The notes beneath the pieces were generated by a model that ran no database searches, was not told the origin of the DNA, and saw nothing but the letters and a program-made list of their open reading frames with translations. Below are positions 34,816-46,070 of a DNA stretch of 64,000 bases, piece after piece. Numbering within the stretch: position 1 is the stretch's first letter; every line of letters starts with the position of its first letter. Where the stretch lies: positions 4,650,001 through 4,714,000 of the forward strand of contig NC_016473.1 of the NCBI RefSeq assembly GCF_000226095.1. The letters are read 5' to 3'. This DNA comes from Thermothelomyces thermophilus ATCC 42464 (lineage: Eukaryota; Ascomycota; Sordariomycetes; Sordariales; Chaetomiaceae). A program made the translations under genes and the position numbers.

Positions 34816-36427
34816 ATGAGCGGAAACGCTTGGCTCGCGCGACAGCGCAAGTCGGACCTCGTCGAGATTGCGCAGATCCTTGGTTTAAAAAAGTACGTAC
34901 TGACTGAGGTTTTTTATTTTTTGCACTCTTTTTTTTGCATCGTTTCTGGGAAGGGGGGAAATGGTGATCACGGGCGAATTTCTTTGGTGTACGGAGCATA
35001 TAATCCGTACATTGTTTGTTTGCGCTAGCCACCACTTCCTCGCGGACACAGCTTCGCGATGTTGCAGCATTCGGATCATCTCACACCACCATGACGGCTC
35101 CCATCGTTCCCCCCCCTCTCCATTGCCGCCCAAACGCGTCGCAGAACCCACAATGGCATTACTACCATTAACATGGGCACATTCTGACGCGTATATTTCT
35201 CCTTGGGCAGCTACGAGAGCTACAAGAAGACCGAGCTGGAGCTCGCCATCGACGAGCACCTGTCCGACAATGTTGCGCGGTACCAGGCCGACCCCCGATT
35301 CCAGGACTACTTCAAGAGCCGCGCCCGCGCCGGCGGCTCCCCGATAAAGAAGGAATCTCTCGCGGGCCCTGACCTGAAACCGTCCCGAAGACGGGCGCCC
35401 AAACCGGTCGAGGAGGTTGCTCCGGCCGAGTGAGTCTCCCCCTCTCGCCCCTTCACCGCCACCACCACAAAAGCTAACCAGCTTCCGTTTCACTTTTTTT
35501 TTTGGCAACAGAGAGGAAGAGAAGGAAGAAGAGGAGGAGGAGGAGGAGGAGGAGGAGGAGGGGGAGGGGAACGTATCCGGGGAGGAACGCGCCGACACGC
35601 TGGCGAGCCAGGCGACCGAAACGGCACAGGCGGCCTCGAACGCGCTGGTGCGCACGCCCGGGCGCGCCCTCGCCATGGCGTCGCGCCTGCAGCTGCCGGC
35701 GACGCCGGCGGACGTCGCGCAGGCGGTGGACCGCGGGACGGTGGCGGTGCGGGCGCGGGTGGCGTCGCTGTACCGCGAGTCGCGGCTGACCGAGGCGGCG
35801 CAGGCGACGCGCGCGTGGCTGTCGACGGTGCACTCGGTCGTGTCGGCCATCGCGCTCTTCGAGCTGTACCGCCTCCGCCGCGAGGTCCTGCCCGACCGCT
35901 ACGCCTTCACCATCCCCGCCGTCCCCTTCCTCGGCACCCGCGACTACCCCGTCCACCTGCCCGACATGTTCGCCCTCGTCACCGCCGGCTTCTGGGTCCC
36001 CGTCCTCACCTGGGCCCTCACCAGCGTCGTCCTGCCCAGCCTGGGCGGCTACTTCTTCAACCTGAGCTCCGCCGCCGCCGCCGCCGCGGCCCACGGCGCC
36101 CACCAACAGGCGGCGGCCGCCGCCGCGGGGACCATTCGGACCAGGCGGTCCAGTACCGGTGCCGGTGGTGCCGGTGGTGCCGGTGCCGGTGCTCCTGGTT
36201 CCGGCCACCGCCCGGTCGAGTACGTCGTCGACCCGGTCATGTTCAGCATCGTCAAGGCGATCGTGACGTACGTGGTGTACGCGCAGGGCGTCACGTTCGG
36301 CGGCCTCATCGACCCGGAGGCCGTCAGCAGGATCAACTCGGCCCTGTACTCGGGCTGGCGCGGGGTGCTGGTCGGCACCGCCGTGTCCGGGGTGACGGCC
36401 GTGTACGACGCCGTGCTGAGGAAGTAG
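34816..36427 (+). CDS. SAP-domain protein with C-terminal membrane segments, function unknown
   Basis: Exons 34816-34892, 35211-35429 and 35512-36427 give 403 residues. The N-terminus (about 9-42; LARQRKSDLVEIAQILGLK then YESYKKTELELAID) matches the SAP helix-turn-helix consensus for DNA/chromatin binding. A Pro/Lys-rich linker and a run of about 15 Glu (near 100-116) follow. The second half has four hydrophobic segments at about 202-222, 252-281, 342-361 and 383-401, split by an Ala/Gly-rich low-complexity loop. A chromatin-binding head with a membrane-embedded tail suggests the inner nuclear membrane, but that is inference; SAP-like folds also occur in non-nuclear proteins. I do not recognise a named family. 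The split of the SAP motif across intron 1 in a conserved register supports the splice. Confidence 0.8.
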
Positions 36428-37750
36428 TAGTAGGCTTTCGAATCGAATCACGAAGAAAGAGGGAGAGACATAGGGTTAGGGAAGGGGGACGACGCTGGGT
36501 TTTCTGGTCTTTGTTACGTTACTGGGTGGTGTGGCGACTGGTTGTCGCCGCTTGTTTGTTTGTTTGTTTTCTGTTTGGTTTAGTTTGGTTTTGATTCTTG
36601 TGGGCTGGCTCGGCTTTTTTTTTTTTCTTGGAGAATGGCGGAAGCCGAGGTCGCGGCAGTAGTGTGAGCAGCTTTTGTTGCTCACTAACCTTTTTTTTAG
36701 TGCGAGAGAGGGAGTAGTTGGTTAGTTTCAAGGCGTTCCAAGGCGTTGGGTTACTATTCTTCCACCACTACCACCACTACCACTATCACCACCACCATCA
36801 CCACCACCACCATCATCATCCGCGTGAATTTCTCTCTTAAGTTTGGTTACTCATTTGGCTGCCTTTTTTTTTTTTTTTTTTTTTTTTGGTTGGCGTCATT
36901 TTACTCCGTGTTCTCGGACCAACATGATGCGGTCCTCCCCTAAGCCGGTTTCTCTTATACAAAGCACCTCCTACTATCTTGAACCTGCGTTGCCGGGCTT
37001 CCTCCCAGCATAGAGTCGGTCTCTGGCTGAGAGGGCTTGAGGGTTGGGAAGTGTTTATATAAATGTAAAGTTTTGCCCCGCCCTGTGTTTTCTCATTTCC
37101 TCGGTTTTCCTGTCGTGTTGAACCATTCGGTTGGACCGGTTACCGGCTCAGGACATAACCCCTTCCCCCCCTTTTCAGTGGTTTGCGGAGCGAAAGCCAT
37201 GGCCGTTCAACCGTTCACTCTGTACTCCCCTTGTCGTTAATTGTAGTGATTCAATAAGGACAAATATTTTACAACACTCTCTCCTGGATAACAGTGTTCG
37301 GTGAGATTGCCATTGCATGCCCTGTTATTCATTTGCGGGGCTCCATTTAGACCGTAACACTTTGCATTTTGGCCCCCCGAGCTTAAACTGATCATGTTGT
37401 AATTTCGTACATACATGTGGACACTGCGTCTCCGCGACGAGAGAGATAAGTGAAACCTGGGGAAAGAACGCAGCGGCTTGGCTCGGTCCACGGCGGGGTT
37501 CAGCTCAAAACCCCCCCTCCTTCTTTAACTCACTCGGTGCTGTAAGTTCTCATCGAGCGATTGAGAGGATTCACACGATAAACATCTACAGCTTACATAA
37601 CAACAACGACAATAACAGCAACAACAAAAACAGCGGCGGCAGCAGAAGCGGCGGCGGCGGCGGCAGAGTCAATAATTTGTAAAACATCAAACCATCCATA
37701 AGCCGACCGCACTCATTTTCCTATTATCGACTCTCTCATCATCGCACACC
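36428..37750. other. Intergenic region upstream of the PhyH gene
   Basis: No gene seen. It contains a telobox-like TAGGGTTAGGGA at 36471-36482, an imperfect ACC/ATC trinucleotide tract (about 36761-36829), a T run of about 23 (36864-36886) and a CAA/CGG-rich tract (about 37600-37668) in the probable leader of the next gene. Confidence 0.6.
36761..36829. repeat. Imperfect ACC/ATC trinucleotide tract
   Basis: A run of CCACTACCACCACTACC-like units ending in CATCATCATC, with one strand pyrimidine-biased. Non-coding by position. Confidence 0.8.
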
Positions 37751-38752
37751 ATGACCTCTTCCCCCTCCTCCCCCTCCTCCACGGCCTCATCTGAGGGCCT
37801 CACCCCCTCGCAACTGGCCGACTTCCACCGCGACGGCTACCTCATCATCCCGGACGCCCTCCCGCCGTCCACGGTCAGCGCCCTCCTCGCCGAGGCCAAC
37901 CGGCTCCTCGACAGCCTCGACCTGTCCACGCACCCGCTCACGCGCTTCCGCACCGGCGGCGAGGACGGGACCGAGCACGTCGGGGACGACTACTTCCTCG
38001 GCTCGGGAGACAAGATCCGCTTCTTCCTCGAGGAGGACGCGTTCGACGGCGAGGGGCGGCTGGTCCGGCCCAAGCACCGCGCCGTCAACAAGATCGGCCA
38101 CTACCTGCACGCGCTCTCGCCGCCCTTCGCCGCCCTCCTGTCGGCCTCGCCCTCGGACCCGCGCGGCTTCGTGCCGGGCCTGCGCGCCCGCCCGCCCGCC
38201 GTCGCCCGCGACCTCGGCTTCGCCGACCCGCGCGTGCTCCAGAGCATGGTCATCTGCAAGAACCCCGAGATCGGCGGCGCCGTGCCCCCGCACCAGGACT
38301 CGACCTTCCTCTACACCGACCCCCCCAGCGCCGTCGGCTTCTGGTACGCGCTCGAGGACGCCACGGTCGAGAACGGCTGCCTGAGCTTCCTGCCCGGCTC
38401 CCACCGCTGGGCCCCGGTCGAGAAGCGGCTGGTGCGGAAGCCGGGCGGCGGCACCGAGATGGTGGCCAACCGAGAAGGGGCCAAGTTCCCCCGCGGCGAA
38501 GGCTACGGCGAGGAACTCGGGGCCGGCCGGCCGCGGGGCGACGGCGACGGCGACTATGTGCCCGGCGAGGTCAAGGCCGGCTCGCTGGTGCTGATCCACG
38601 GCAATCTGCTGCACAAGAGCGAGCGGAACCTGAGCCAGAAGGGGAGGATGATTTATACCTTCCACATCATCGAAGGTGCCGAGGGATTCCGGTACGATGA
38701 GAGAAACTGGCTCCAGCCACCAGAGGAAGGATTCACGAGGTTATATGTATGA
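37751..38752 (+). CDS. Phytanoyl-CoA dioxygenase (PhyH) family protein
   Basis: Predicted Fe(II)/2-oxoglutarate-dependent oxygenase of the PhyH superfamily, nearest in layout to the PHYHD1 branch. One exon, 333 residues. After a Ser-rich start comes LADFHRDGYLIIPDALPP (the typical N-terminal strand-helix), IRFFLEEDAFD, then PPHQDSTFLYTDPP with the metal-binding HxD pair H181/D183, GCLSFLPGSH, and LVLIHGNLLHKSERNLS near 279-295, which supplies the second metal His (probably H288) and the 2-oxoglutarate-contacting region. No peroxisomal targeting signal is clear at either end. The neighbours do not suggest a pathway. The substrate is unknown; activity on a small carboxylate or CoA ester is typical for the family. 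Confidence 0.9.
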   Translation: MTSSPSSPSSTASSEGLTPSQLADFHRDGYLIIPDALPPSTVSALLAEANRLLDSLDLSTHPLTRFRTGGEDGTEHVGDDYFLGSGDKIRFFLEEDAFDGEGRLVRPKHRAVNKIGHYLHALSPPFAALLSASPSDPRGFVPGLRARPPAVARDLGFADPRVLQSMVICKNPEIGGAVPPHQDSTFLYTDPPSAVGFWYALEDATVENGCLSFLPGSHRWAPVEKRLVRKPGGGTEMVANREGAKFPRGEGYGEELGAGRPRGDGDGDYVPGEVKAGSLVLIHGNLLHKSERNLSQKGRMIYTFHIIEGAEGFRYDERNWLQPPEEGFTRLYV

Positions 38753-39218
38753 AAATGAGCCTATATGTATGCGGAGAGAAAACCCCGGAAGGGGGGGGGG
38801 GCCTAATTAGTTCCCCAAGTGCAAATGGACACTAAACCGTCTTAACAACCGTGACGAGAAAAGAATTGCGTGGGATTATCAATAAAGCCAGCTATATATC
38901 GTACAGGAAGGCCACCGGAAGGGAGAGACACCTTGTTGCTCCTCCCCGTCAATCTCCAAGTCTTCCCGATATCATCTCTGCCTACATCATCTTGCTAGGC
39001 CATCCATTCCGTTTCCTCTGCGCGAGGCAGTAGCACACCCTCGAGACTCCCCCAACCCGATCACAAACCCACAAGTAGGCACCAGCTACTGAACATATCA
39101 GCCAAGCCAGGGTAGAGACTCGAGGAAACCCTCCCAAATGAGAGGAATGAAAAAGGAACCTGTCGCCGAGGCAATACCCTCCCTCCTCCTCCTCCTCCTT
39201 TGGGAGCGGTCGACCCCC
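38753..39218. other. Convergent 3' intergenic region
   Basis: 466 bp between the 3' ends of the PhyH gene and the Hrp1-like gene. It contains a G run near 38794-38802. Presumably both 3' UTRs; no gene. Confidence 0.6.
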
Positions 39219-42200
39219 TTAGCTTCTCGCATAGGGATGGAACCCTCGGTTGCCACCACGTCCGCCGCCACGATAGTTTGCACCCGGCCTGCCCGCATTC
39301 TTGGGCCCGGTCGGAGCGTTTGCGGGCGGTGCGTTGGCAGGGTCTACGGGACCCTGCGGGATCTGCTGGTGTCCGCCGCGACCGCCCTTGTGGAACCCGC
39401 CGCGGCCGCCTCCGGGGCCGCCGCCGCCAAAGTTACCGCCGCCCTGGGTGGTCATGATGGGCTGCGGGACGTCGTCGTACATGCCCTCCCAGCTGGTCGG
39501 CCCGCCGGGACCGCCTCCTCCTCCCATGTAGCCGCCCTGGTTGTAGGCTTGCTGGTGGTGCATGTCACCCATTCCGCGACCGCCGCGACGGCCCTGACCT
39601 TGGACCGGCCCCTGCTGCTGCTGCTGCTCGAACTGCTGCTGCTCAAAGGAATTGTACCCCGGCCGGTTCTGGCCACCCGCACCTCCACCTCCACCTCCGC
39701 CGCCGCCGCCGCCGCCGCCTCCAGCTCCGCCTGGCCCTTGTTCCCCAGCGCCGGGATTTATCCCACCACCGGAGTTCATCCCCTGATGAGGGCCACTGCC
39801 GTCGCTGCCACCACCCGGACCGCCACCGCCTCCCTGCTGCTGGTTCATCATGTGCTGCATCTGCGCCATCTGCTGCTGCATCAACGCCGGGTTCATCATG
39901 GGCATGCCCGGCGGCATGCCCGGGCCGCCGCGGCCCTGCTGTTGTGCCGCCATCATGGCCTGCATCTGCTGCATCTGCTGCATGTACATCATCTGCTGCA
40001 TGGCCGGGTTCAAGTTGCGGTTCATCATCATCTGCTGCTGGAACATGGCCATGGCCTGCTGCATGCGCTGCAGATACTGCGCCATGAGCTGGCCCGACAT
40101 GCCGGCACCCATGCCGGCGCCCATCCCCATGGCTCCGCCCTGGCCATCGTCCATGCCGCCCATGCCGCCGCCCTGGCCCTTCCGACCAAACTTGGCCCCG
40201 GCACCGCCGCGGCGAGCAGCGTCGTCGTCGTCGCGGAGGTTGCCGCGCGGCTGGGCCTTCTTGACCTCGATCGGCTTGCCGTGGATCTCCAGGTTGGCCG
40301 CGAGACAGGCCTCGACGCCGGCCTCGCTCTCGAAGGTGACGAAGCCAAAGCCGCGCGGGCGGCCCGTGTCCTTGTCCATCATGAGGGTGGCGTCGACGAC
40401 GCGGCCGAACTGAGCAAAGTACTCGCGGAACTCGTGGTCGGTCGTCTCTTGACTGACACCGCCCACGAAGATTTTGGACGTCTTCTCTTGCTCGTCGCGG
40501 GGGATGGCGCGCTTGGGATCAATCTATGAGTGGGTGGTGAGTGGTTAGTCACCCAGGGCTCGCCTATGCACACAGAGTGAAAGAAGAATCCGTACAATTT
40601 TGCCGTCCAGGTAGTGCTCCTTGACCATGACGATATTGACCGTCTTAGGGTCTTTGAAGGTGAGGAAGCCGAAACCGCGGGATCGGCCGGTTGCGCCATC
40701 CCTCATGACCGTGCATTCCACCACTTCGCCAAACTGTGAGAAGTAATCCCTCAGGGATTCTTGAGTAAGGTTAGCATTTGGAAACCCAGGAGGTGTTGGG
40801 TGTTGATAGGCCGACTTACGGTCTGTGGTCTCCCAGTTCAGCCCGCCGATGAACATCTTCCTGTATTCACGAACTCCGTTAGCACCATCTTTCTATCACT
40901 AGTGGATCGCTAATCGGCATATTGTGCTAGTCTTGTCAACCGGGAATTGGCAACCGGGAGCGGCAAAGAGGGCTAGAGAGCAGTCGTGAGAATGGCCGAG
41001 CACTTCCTCCTCCTCAACATCTGGACCAAAAAGTCGACACCTATCCATTCGCTTCAAGTTGCTGAGCGTAATTCTGCATCGACGGACTTAGAAAAGAGAG
41101 AGTATGCGCTTGTGTGTACGCATGCGCGAGTGGGGCCGCTGGATCTCGTCGATGTAGTTATCGTGGAGCTTGGAGCTTCCATTCCACCCGCACATGTCTT
41201 CGGGCGTATGGTCGAGCACTCTTCACGTCTTCGTGGCTTGGCCCCAATTACCGCCGTGATCCAACCGTCGACCCAAAAGTCGCTGGAAATCGATGTGCAA
41301 GGGGATGACCGTGACGGGCCTGGATTGTTGGATGAGCCGTCGGGGGTCGCTCGAGTCGATGGGGTTTAAGATCAGGCCATGGCGGCGATTCCAACTCGAC
41401 ATGCCCAGGAGCCGAGAAATGATCCTGATCGGGCATGATGGCGATCCGGAAGCGACCTTGCGTGAAGCGAGGCGTTGCAGTGCCGTACGTGGAGCACGCT
41501 ACAGCAATTCCCACGAGTGTGAAGAAGGATGCAGCGCAGAGTGCCAAGTGATGTCTGCTTCTTTGCCGAACTGATTTTTTTTTTCTTCCTGTCTCGTGCT
41601 CTTGCCTATCGTCAAGCTAGCTGGTCTCCTTGGGTGCTGCGCTAATCGCTGCCAAATCTTGAACTAGATACCGGGGCCAGCAGGTTCTTGGGGTTCACCC
41701 CCGCCTGCCGTCTCCCGGCTGTCTAAGATTATCTGCGATGGCTAGTAAGACAGGCGCGCAAAATCCCGAGTTCTCGTGTCGGCGCGGTTTCATCGGGCGA
41801 AGGTTGTGCTCAGGAAAGATTCCCGTTCCCCCTCTTTTTTTTTTCTCCCCCCCCCCCCCCCAAAACAAAGTCTCGGGCGCGTACTGCGAGCATGGCTCTC
41901 GCACTGGTCCCTCGTTCTCCCAACTTGGAACCGAAGGCGACTCAGAACCATTGGAGACAGGTCCAGATGCCATCCGCCAACGACCATTCCTCACGGTCCA
42001 TGCCGAGACTCACTCCTTGCTCTTTTGCCGGTATCTTCAAGGCTTTCCGCACGAAGATGCCCAATGTGCTCTCCAACAAGCTCTTTCTCTCTGAAACGTC
42101 GACGGTTCGACGGAGCCAGCCCAAGTGAAGAGGCCAGATAGCCGCTGGTTGCCGTATACATGCGTCACATCTATGCAACACGGAAAATAGAAAGCACTTA

Positions 42201-42646
42201 CCCGTCTTCCTTAGCATTGGGCCCCTTTGAATGGCTTACTGGTGCCGGGGGGCCGCTGTGTGTCGGCTTCACACCGTGGTCATCTTTCTGGTCACGGTGC
42301 TCATTGTGGTTATTGTTATCGTGGTGTGTCAGTGTAGTGGAGGGCCCATTCCCCAGGTTGAAGTCAATGTCGTCCTCGTCATCCTCTTCCTCTTCTTCAT
42401 CTTTGGCATCCCCATTGTGGCTTTGTTCTTGTCCGGCAGCCTCGGCATGGTCGTTCTTGGTTTCGGACGCAGGCTGCGCTGCCGTGTTCTGGTCAGTCTC
42501 AGAATCGCGCGGCGGCTTGCTACTGGGTTCATCATCGTTATAACTGTCCACGGCCACGGTCAACGTCCATTCCTTAGACTGGAAACAGGCGAGAAAACGT
42601 ACAGGTCAGCAAATAGCTCGTCGTCAAAGCTTTCGGGTTCCGTCAT
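39219..42646 (-). CDS. Hrp1/Nab4-like RNA-binding protein with two RRMs
   Basis: Nuclear/shuttling hnRNP of the cleavage factor IB type, binding UA-rich elements in mRNA 3'-end formation. Minus-strand exons 42646-42603, 42543-42202, 40860-40820, 40759-40596 and 40523-39219 give 631 residues, all junctions in frame. Exons 1 and 2 join to [15 protein letters not shown], a good N-terminus for this family. RRM1 (about 130-205) has RNP2 MFIGGL and RNP1 RGFGFLTF; the linker [19 protein letters not shown] leads into RRM2 (about 214-290) with IFVGGV and RGFGFVTF. The C-terminal half is low-complexity: Met/Gln-rich, then Gly-rich, then RGG-like repeats ending in FHPYARS, consistent with PY-NLS-type import. 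The second intron (40861-42201) is 1341 nt, far longer than its others (59-72 nt). It is divergent from the Gyp1-like gene. Confidence 0.9.
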
Positions 42647-43185
42647 GGTGCCGTTTTCTTTTTGGGACGCGCTCCGAGAAGGGCTCGTCGAACGCGCTTG
42701 TGCTGAGAGCTGATCCGACCCCTGGACCTCGGTGAAACAGAAACCAAGTGGAGGACAAAAGAGAAAGTAGAGAACGCAGAAAAGAGATACGGCTTTGGCG
42801 TAATCTACCAGCCCGATGATCGGTGATGCAGCTGTAACGACGAGTAATGTCACTGTTGATGGCTTGCTTGGGAGCACGCTGTCGGTCGCGGCTGGGCTTG
42901 CCGAAGGATGCAAGGGGGAGGGTGAGGCGCAGGGCCTGCCTGTCCTGAAGTGGGCCTGTTTTGCCAGTGCAGGGAAGTGGGGCAACCTCTACTCGGCAGC
43001 CGGGCGACAGCGCTGGTATCAGTGGCGGGTCGGCTGCCCAAAGCTGGCAAGCAGCTGTCCCGGCCCCGAGACAAAGGGGATCAGGATAGAACAGGCAAAG
43101 CAGCCAGACAGACCCGTTGAGATCGAGACGACGAGGCGACGAAATCAGCCATGCCATTGCTCGACAGTATCGCAAGCGGCCCATA
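42647..43185. promoter_or_regulatory. Divergent promoter between Hrp1-like and Gyp1-like genes
   Basis: 539 bp between two opposed start codons. It must carry both promoters and leaders. No distinct motif was picked out. Confidence 0.6.
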
Positions 43186-45388
43186 ATGTTTTCCTCTTCC
43201 GGCAGCAGCAAGAAGGCTGCTCCTCGGGTAAGGACGCCAACCAGTGTGTGTTGTTTCAGGGCGCTTGGACTGACGGCGGTTCGCGCCAGAAGCAGGAGAT
43301 GGTTCAAGTCGGTACGGGCAGTTTATATCGGCCACGTTGAGCGCCTTTGCTAATGCTAAATCTTGAATCGGCCGCAGACAGGTCCGAGTATGTACCAACT
43401 ATTTTTTTTTCCCTTATCTCCCTTTCATGGTCAGAAGTTGACTCTCTTTCCCGCAGTGCCCCGTCTCCTTTCTTCAGGGCCCCTCCACGAGACACCCCGC
43501 CCCCCAGCAAGACGCGCCGCGACTCCAACCTGGTAGTGGGTGCTGCCTACTCGCACGCCGATATGCTCAAGTTCGATTCTCTGTACGTCTCAATAGGGGA
43601 CCTGGCAGGTAACAAATAGCTGATATGAGAAACCAGGAATCTATCCAGTTCCGGCTCCCGCCCAAGAACCCCTCCATCTGGCCAAGGGCACGAACGAAGT
43701 GCGTCGGCGAGCTCCCCGTCACGAAAGGCCAGCTCCAAATCCAGCGCGCCGCCATTCAAGACGTACATGAATTTTCTGTCCAACACCAACGACGACTGGA
43801 CCGTGGACGACGATGCCGAGGATATGTACGACTACGAGTCGGACGATGGTGACGACTTCGGACTGCCGAGCCTATCCAACATGAAGCGGAGGTCACAGAA
43901 AAAGGCCGAGTTGAGCAGGGCGCAAACCGAGGATGACCTGGACGGCGGCGGCGGCGGCGACGTTAGGGAATCGGCCCGCCGACGAAACTCGGACAGCGCC
44001 GACATTGCGGTTGAGCGACCTGCGTCGATATACCCGATGCCTAAGAAAAGCGAGGGCAAGATACTACGACCGCAATATAAAGAGATATTACGAGACCCCG
44101 CGAACGCGCTTCACCTAATCAATTACCCATCACCGCCTCCCAACGCCACGCCCAAGGAAGTGGACGCCATCAACTCGCGGATAACCAGGATCAACAAGTT
44201 CAAACGGTTACTCCAGGCATCAACGATACCATTACCCGAACTCCGCGCGTTGGCCTGGTCCGGCATACCACAGGAGGTGCGCGCTATGACGTGGCAGCTT
44301 CTCCTCAGCTACCTCCCCACGAGCAGTGAGAGAAGGGTAGCGACCCTGGAGCGGAAGCGGAAAGAATACCTCGACGGTGTTCGCCAGGCGTTCGACAAGG
44401 GGGCGGGGGCCGGCGGCACCAGTAACAGCAACAACAAGAACGGCAACGGCGGGTCGGGCCGCGGCGGTCGCGGCCTCGACGAGGCGATCTGGCACCAGAT
44501 CAGCATCGACGTGCCGCGCACCAACCCGCACATCGAGCTGTACAGCTACGAAGCGACGCAGCGCTCGCTCGAGCGCATCCTCTACGTGTGGGCTGTCCGG
44601 CACCCGGCGAGCGGCTACGTGCAGGGCATCAACGACCTCGTCTCCCCCTTCTGGCAAGTCTTTCTGGGCACGTACATCACGGACCCAGACATCGAGAGCG
44701 GCATGGACCCGGGCCAGCTCCCGAGGGCGGTGCTGGACGCGGTCGAGGCCGACTCGTTCTGGTGCCTGACCAAGCTGTTGGACGGGATCCAGGACCACTA
44801 CATCGTCGCGCAGCCGGGCATCCAGCGGCAGGTGTCTGCCCTGCGGGACCTGACGGCGCGGATCGACGCCGGCCTGGCGAAACACCTGGAGGCGCAGAAC
44901 GTCGAGTTCATTCAGTTCAGCTTCCGCTGGATGAACTGTCTGCTGATGAGAGAAATCAGCGTCAAGAATACGATTCGAATGTGGGACACATATATGGTGA
45001 GCCTTTCCTCCCCCCCCCCCCCCAACCCCCTTCTTCTCCCCGGGGCGCTCACGAAGTCTTCGTTTCTTTACCCCTCCCCCTTCAAAGATGCTAACCTTCC
45101 CTCTTCTTTGTTTTTCTCCCACAGGCCGAAGAGCAAGGTTTCTCCGAGTTCCACCTCTACGTGTGCGCCGCCTTCCTGGTGAAATGGTCCGACAAGCTGG
45201 TCAAGATGGACTTCCAGGAGATCATGATGTTCCTGCAGTCGCTGCCGACGCGCGACTGGACCGAAAAGGACATTGAGCTCCTACTGAGCGAGGCCTACAT
45301 CTGGCAAAGCCTGTTCAAGGGCTCGTCGGCGCATCTAAGGGGTCCCGAGACTAGCAACCGGGCTCCGAACACGAATTTCCAGCTTTGA
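43186..45388 (+). CDS. Gyp1/TBC1D22-like Rab GTPase-activating protein
   Basis: TBC-domain GAP expected to act on Ypt1/Rab1-type GTPases at the Golgi. Proposed exons 43186-43227, 43378-43387, 43435-43582, 43637-44996 and 45125-45388 give 607 residues. The N-terminus is Ser/Pro-rich and disordered (MFSSSGSSKKAAPR, then SNLVVGAAYSHADMLKFDSL). The TBC domain spans about 270-560: LAWSGIPQEVRAMTWQLLL, the arginine finger in IDVPRTNP (R361), the glutamine finger in SGYVQGINDL (Q396), FIQFSFRWMNCLLMRE, and the last helices in SEFHLYVCAAFLVKW. An Asn/Gly-rich insert lies before the Arg finger. Exon 2 is only 10 nt, required to keep frame between exon 1 and exon 3; the acceptor of exon 3 could also be at 43437, in the same frame. 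The 3' two exons are firm, the 5' part is inferred. Confidence 0.88.
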
Positions 45389-46070
45389 CACGGGGGCATT
45401 TGCTCTTTGATTTGTGCGTGGCCAGACGAGGTGATGATGTATATACCTAGAAAATTTGTAATGCTGCTCCGATTGATGCGGTTCGCTGCTTCGTTGCTGG
45501 GATGAGCATAAAAGCATAGCATGCGGATAGGATACCAATAATATAATGCCCAAAACAGAACTCAAAGTCCGGTAGCTCTGACGAAGTGTGTCTTTTTGTT
45601 CTGTGTCCTTAGATCCAAGAGTATGGCACCCCCCCCCCCCCCTTTTTTTTTTTTTTGTTTATCTTTTGGCCAGTTGAAACAGTCATTCAAAGTACATACA
45701 TCCGAGCAACGCCACCACCGAACAGGGAAACAAAGCATAAAGAAAAGGGAAAGACGGGAGCAGGAAAAAAAAAAAACCAGTGGATATTCATACAACATGC
45801 CGCATACACTAACCACCCAAGCCAAGCCTTTTCTTCTCTCCGCACCCGGAAACCAAGCCGAATGCCCCCCTTATGAAAGCTTACACAATACAGAGCTCAC
45901 CTGAGCTCACCCCATGGCCAGCGCAGGAGTTGCAGACCTCTTCTAGTTCGATCTATCATCCTCCCGCGCGGTCTTGGCCTTTACCCCCCCTCAAGCTTCG
46001 TTCCCACCTTAGTTTCCTTCCTCCACCTCACCAACGCCGTCGGATCCATCACCTCTTGCTCATTGAGCCT
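45389..46070. other. Convergent intergenic region
   Basis: Between the 3' ends of the TBC gene and the NASP-like gene. It holds a C run followed by a T run (about 45628-45656) and an A run near 45767. No gene seen. Confidence 0.6.

Noticed and set aside
39138-40529. Plus-strand open frame of 463 residues, rich in Ala, His and Leu
   Set aside because: Antisense to the low-complexity and RRM2 exon of the Hrp1-like gene; its composition is that of a shadow of Gln/Met/Gly codons.
42198-42563. Start of the Hrp1-like protein at a TTG at 42563
   Set aside because: A GT-AG intron (42544-42602) with a TTGAC branch point joins an ATG exon in frame to give FADLYNDDEP, a far better N-terminus.
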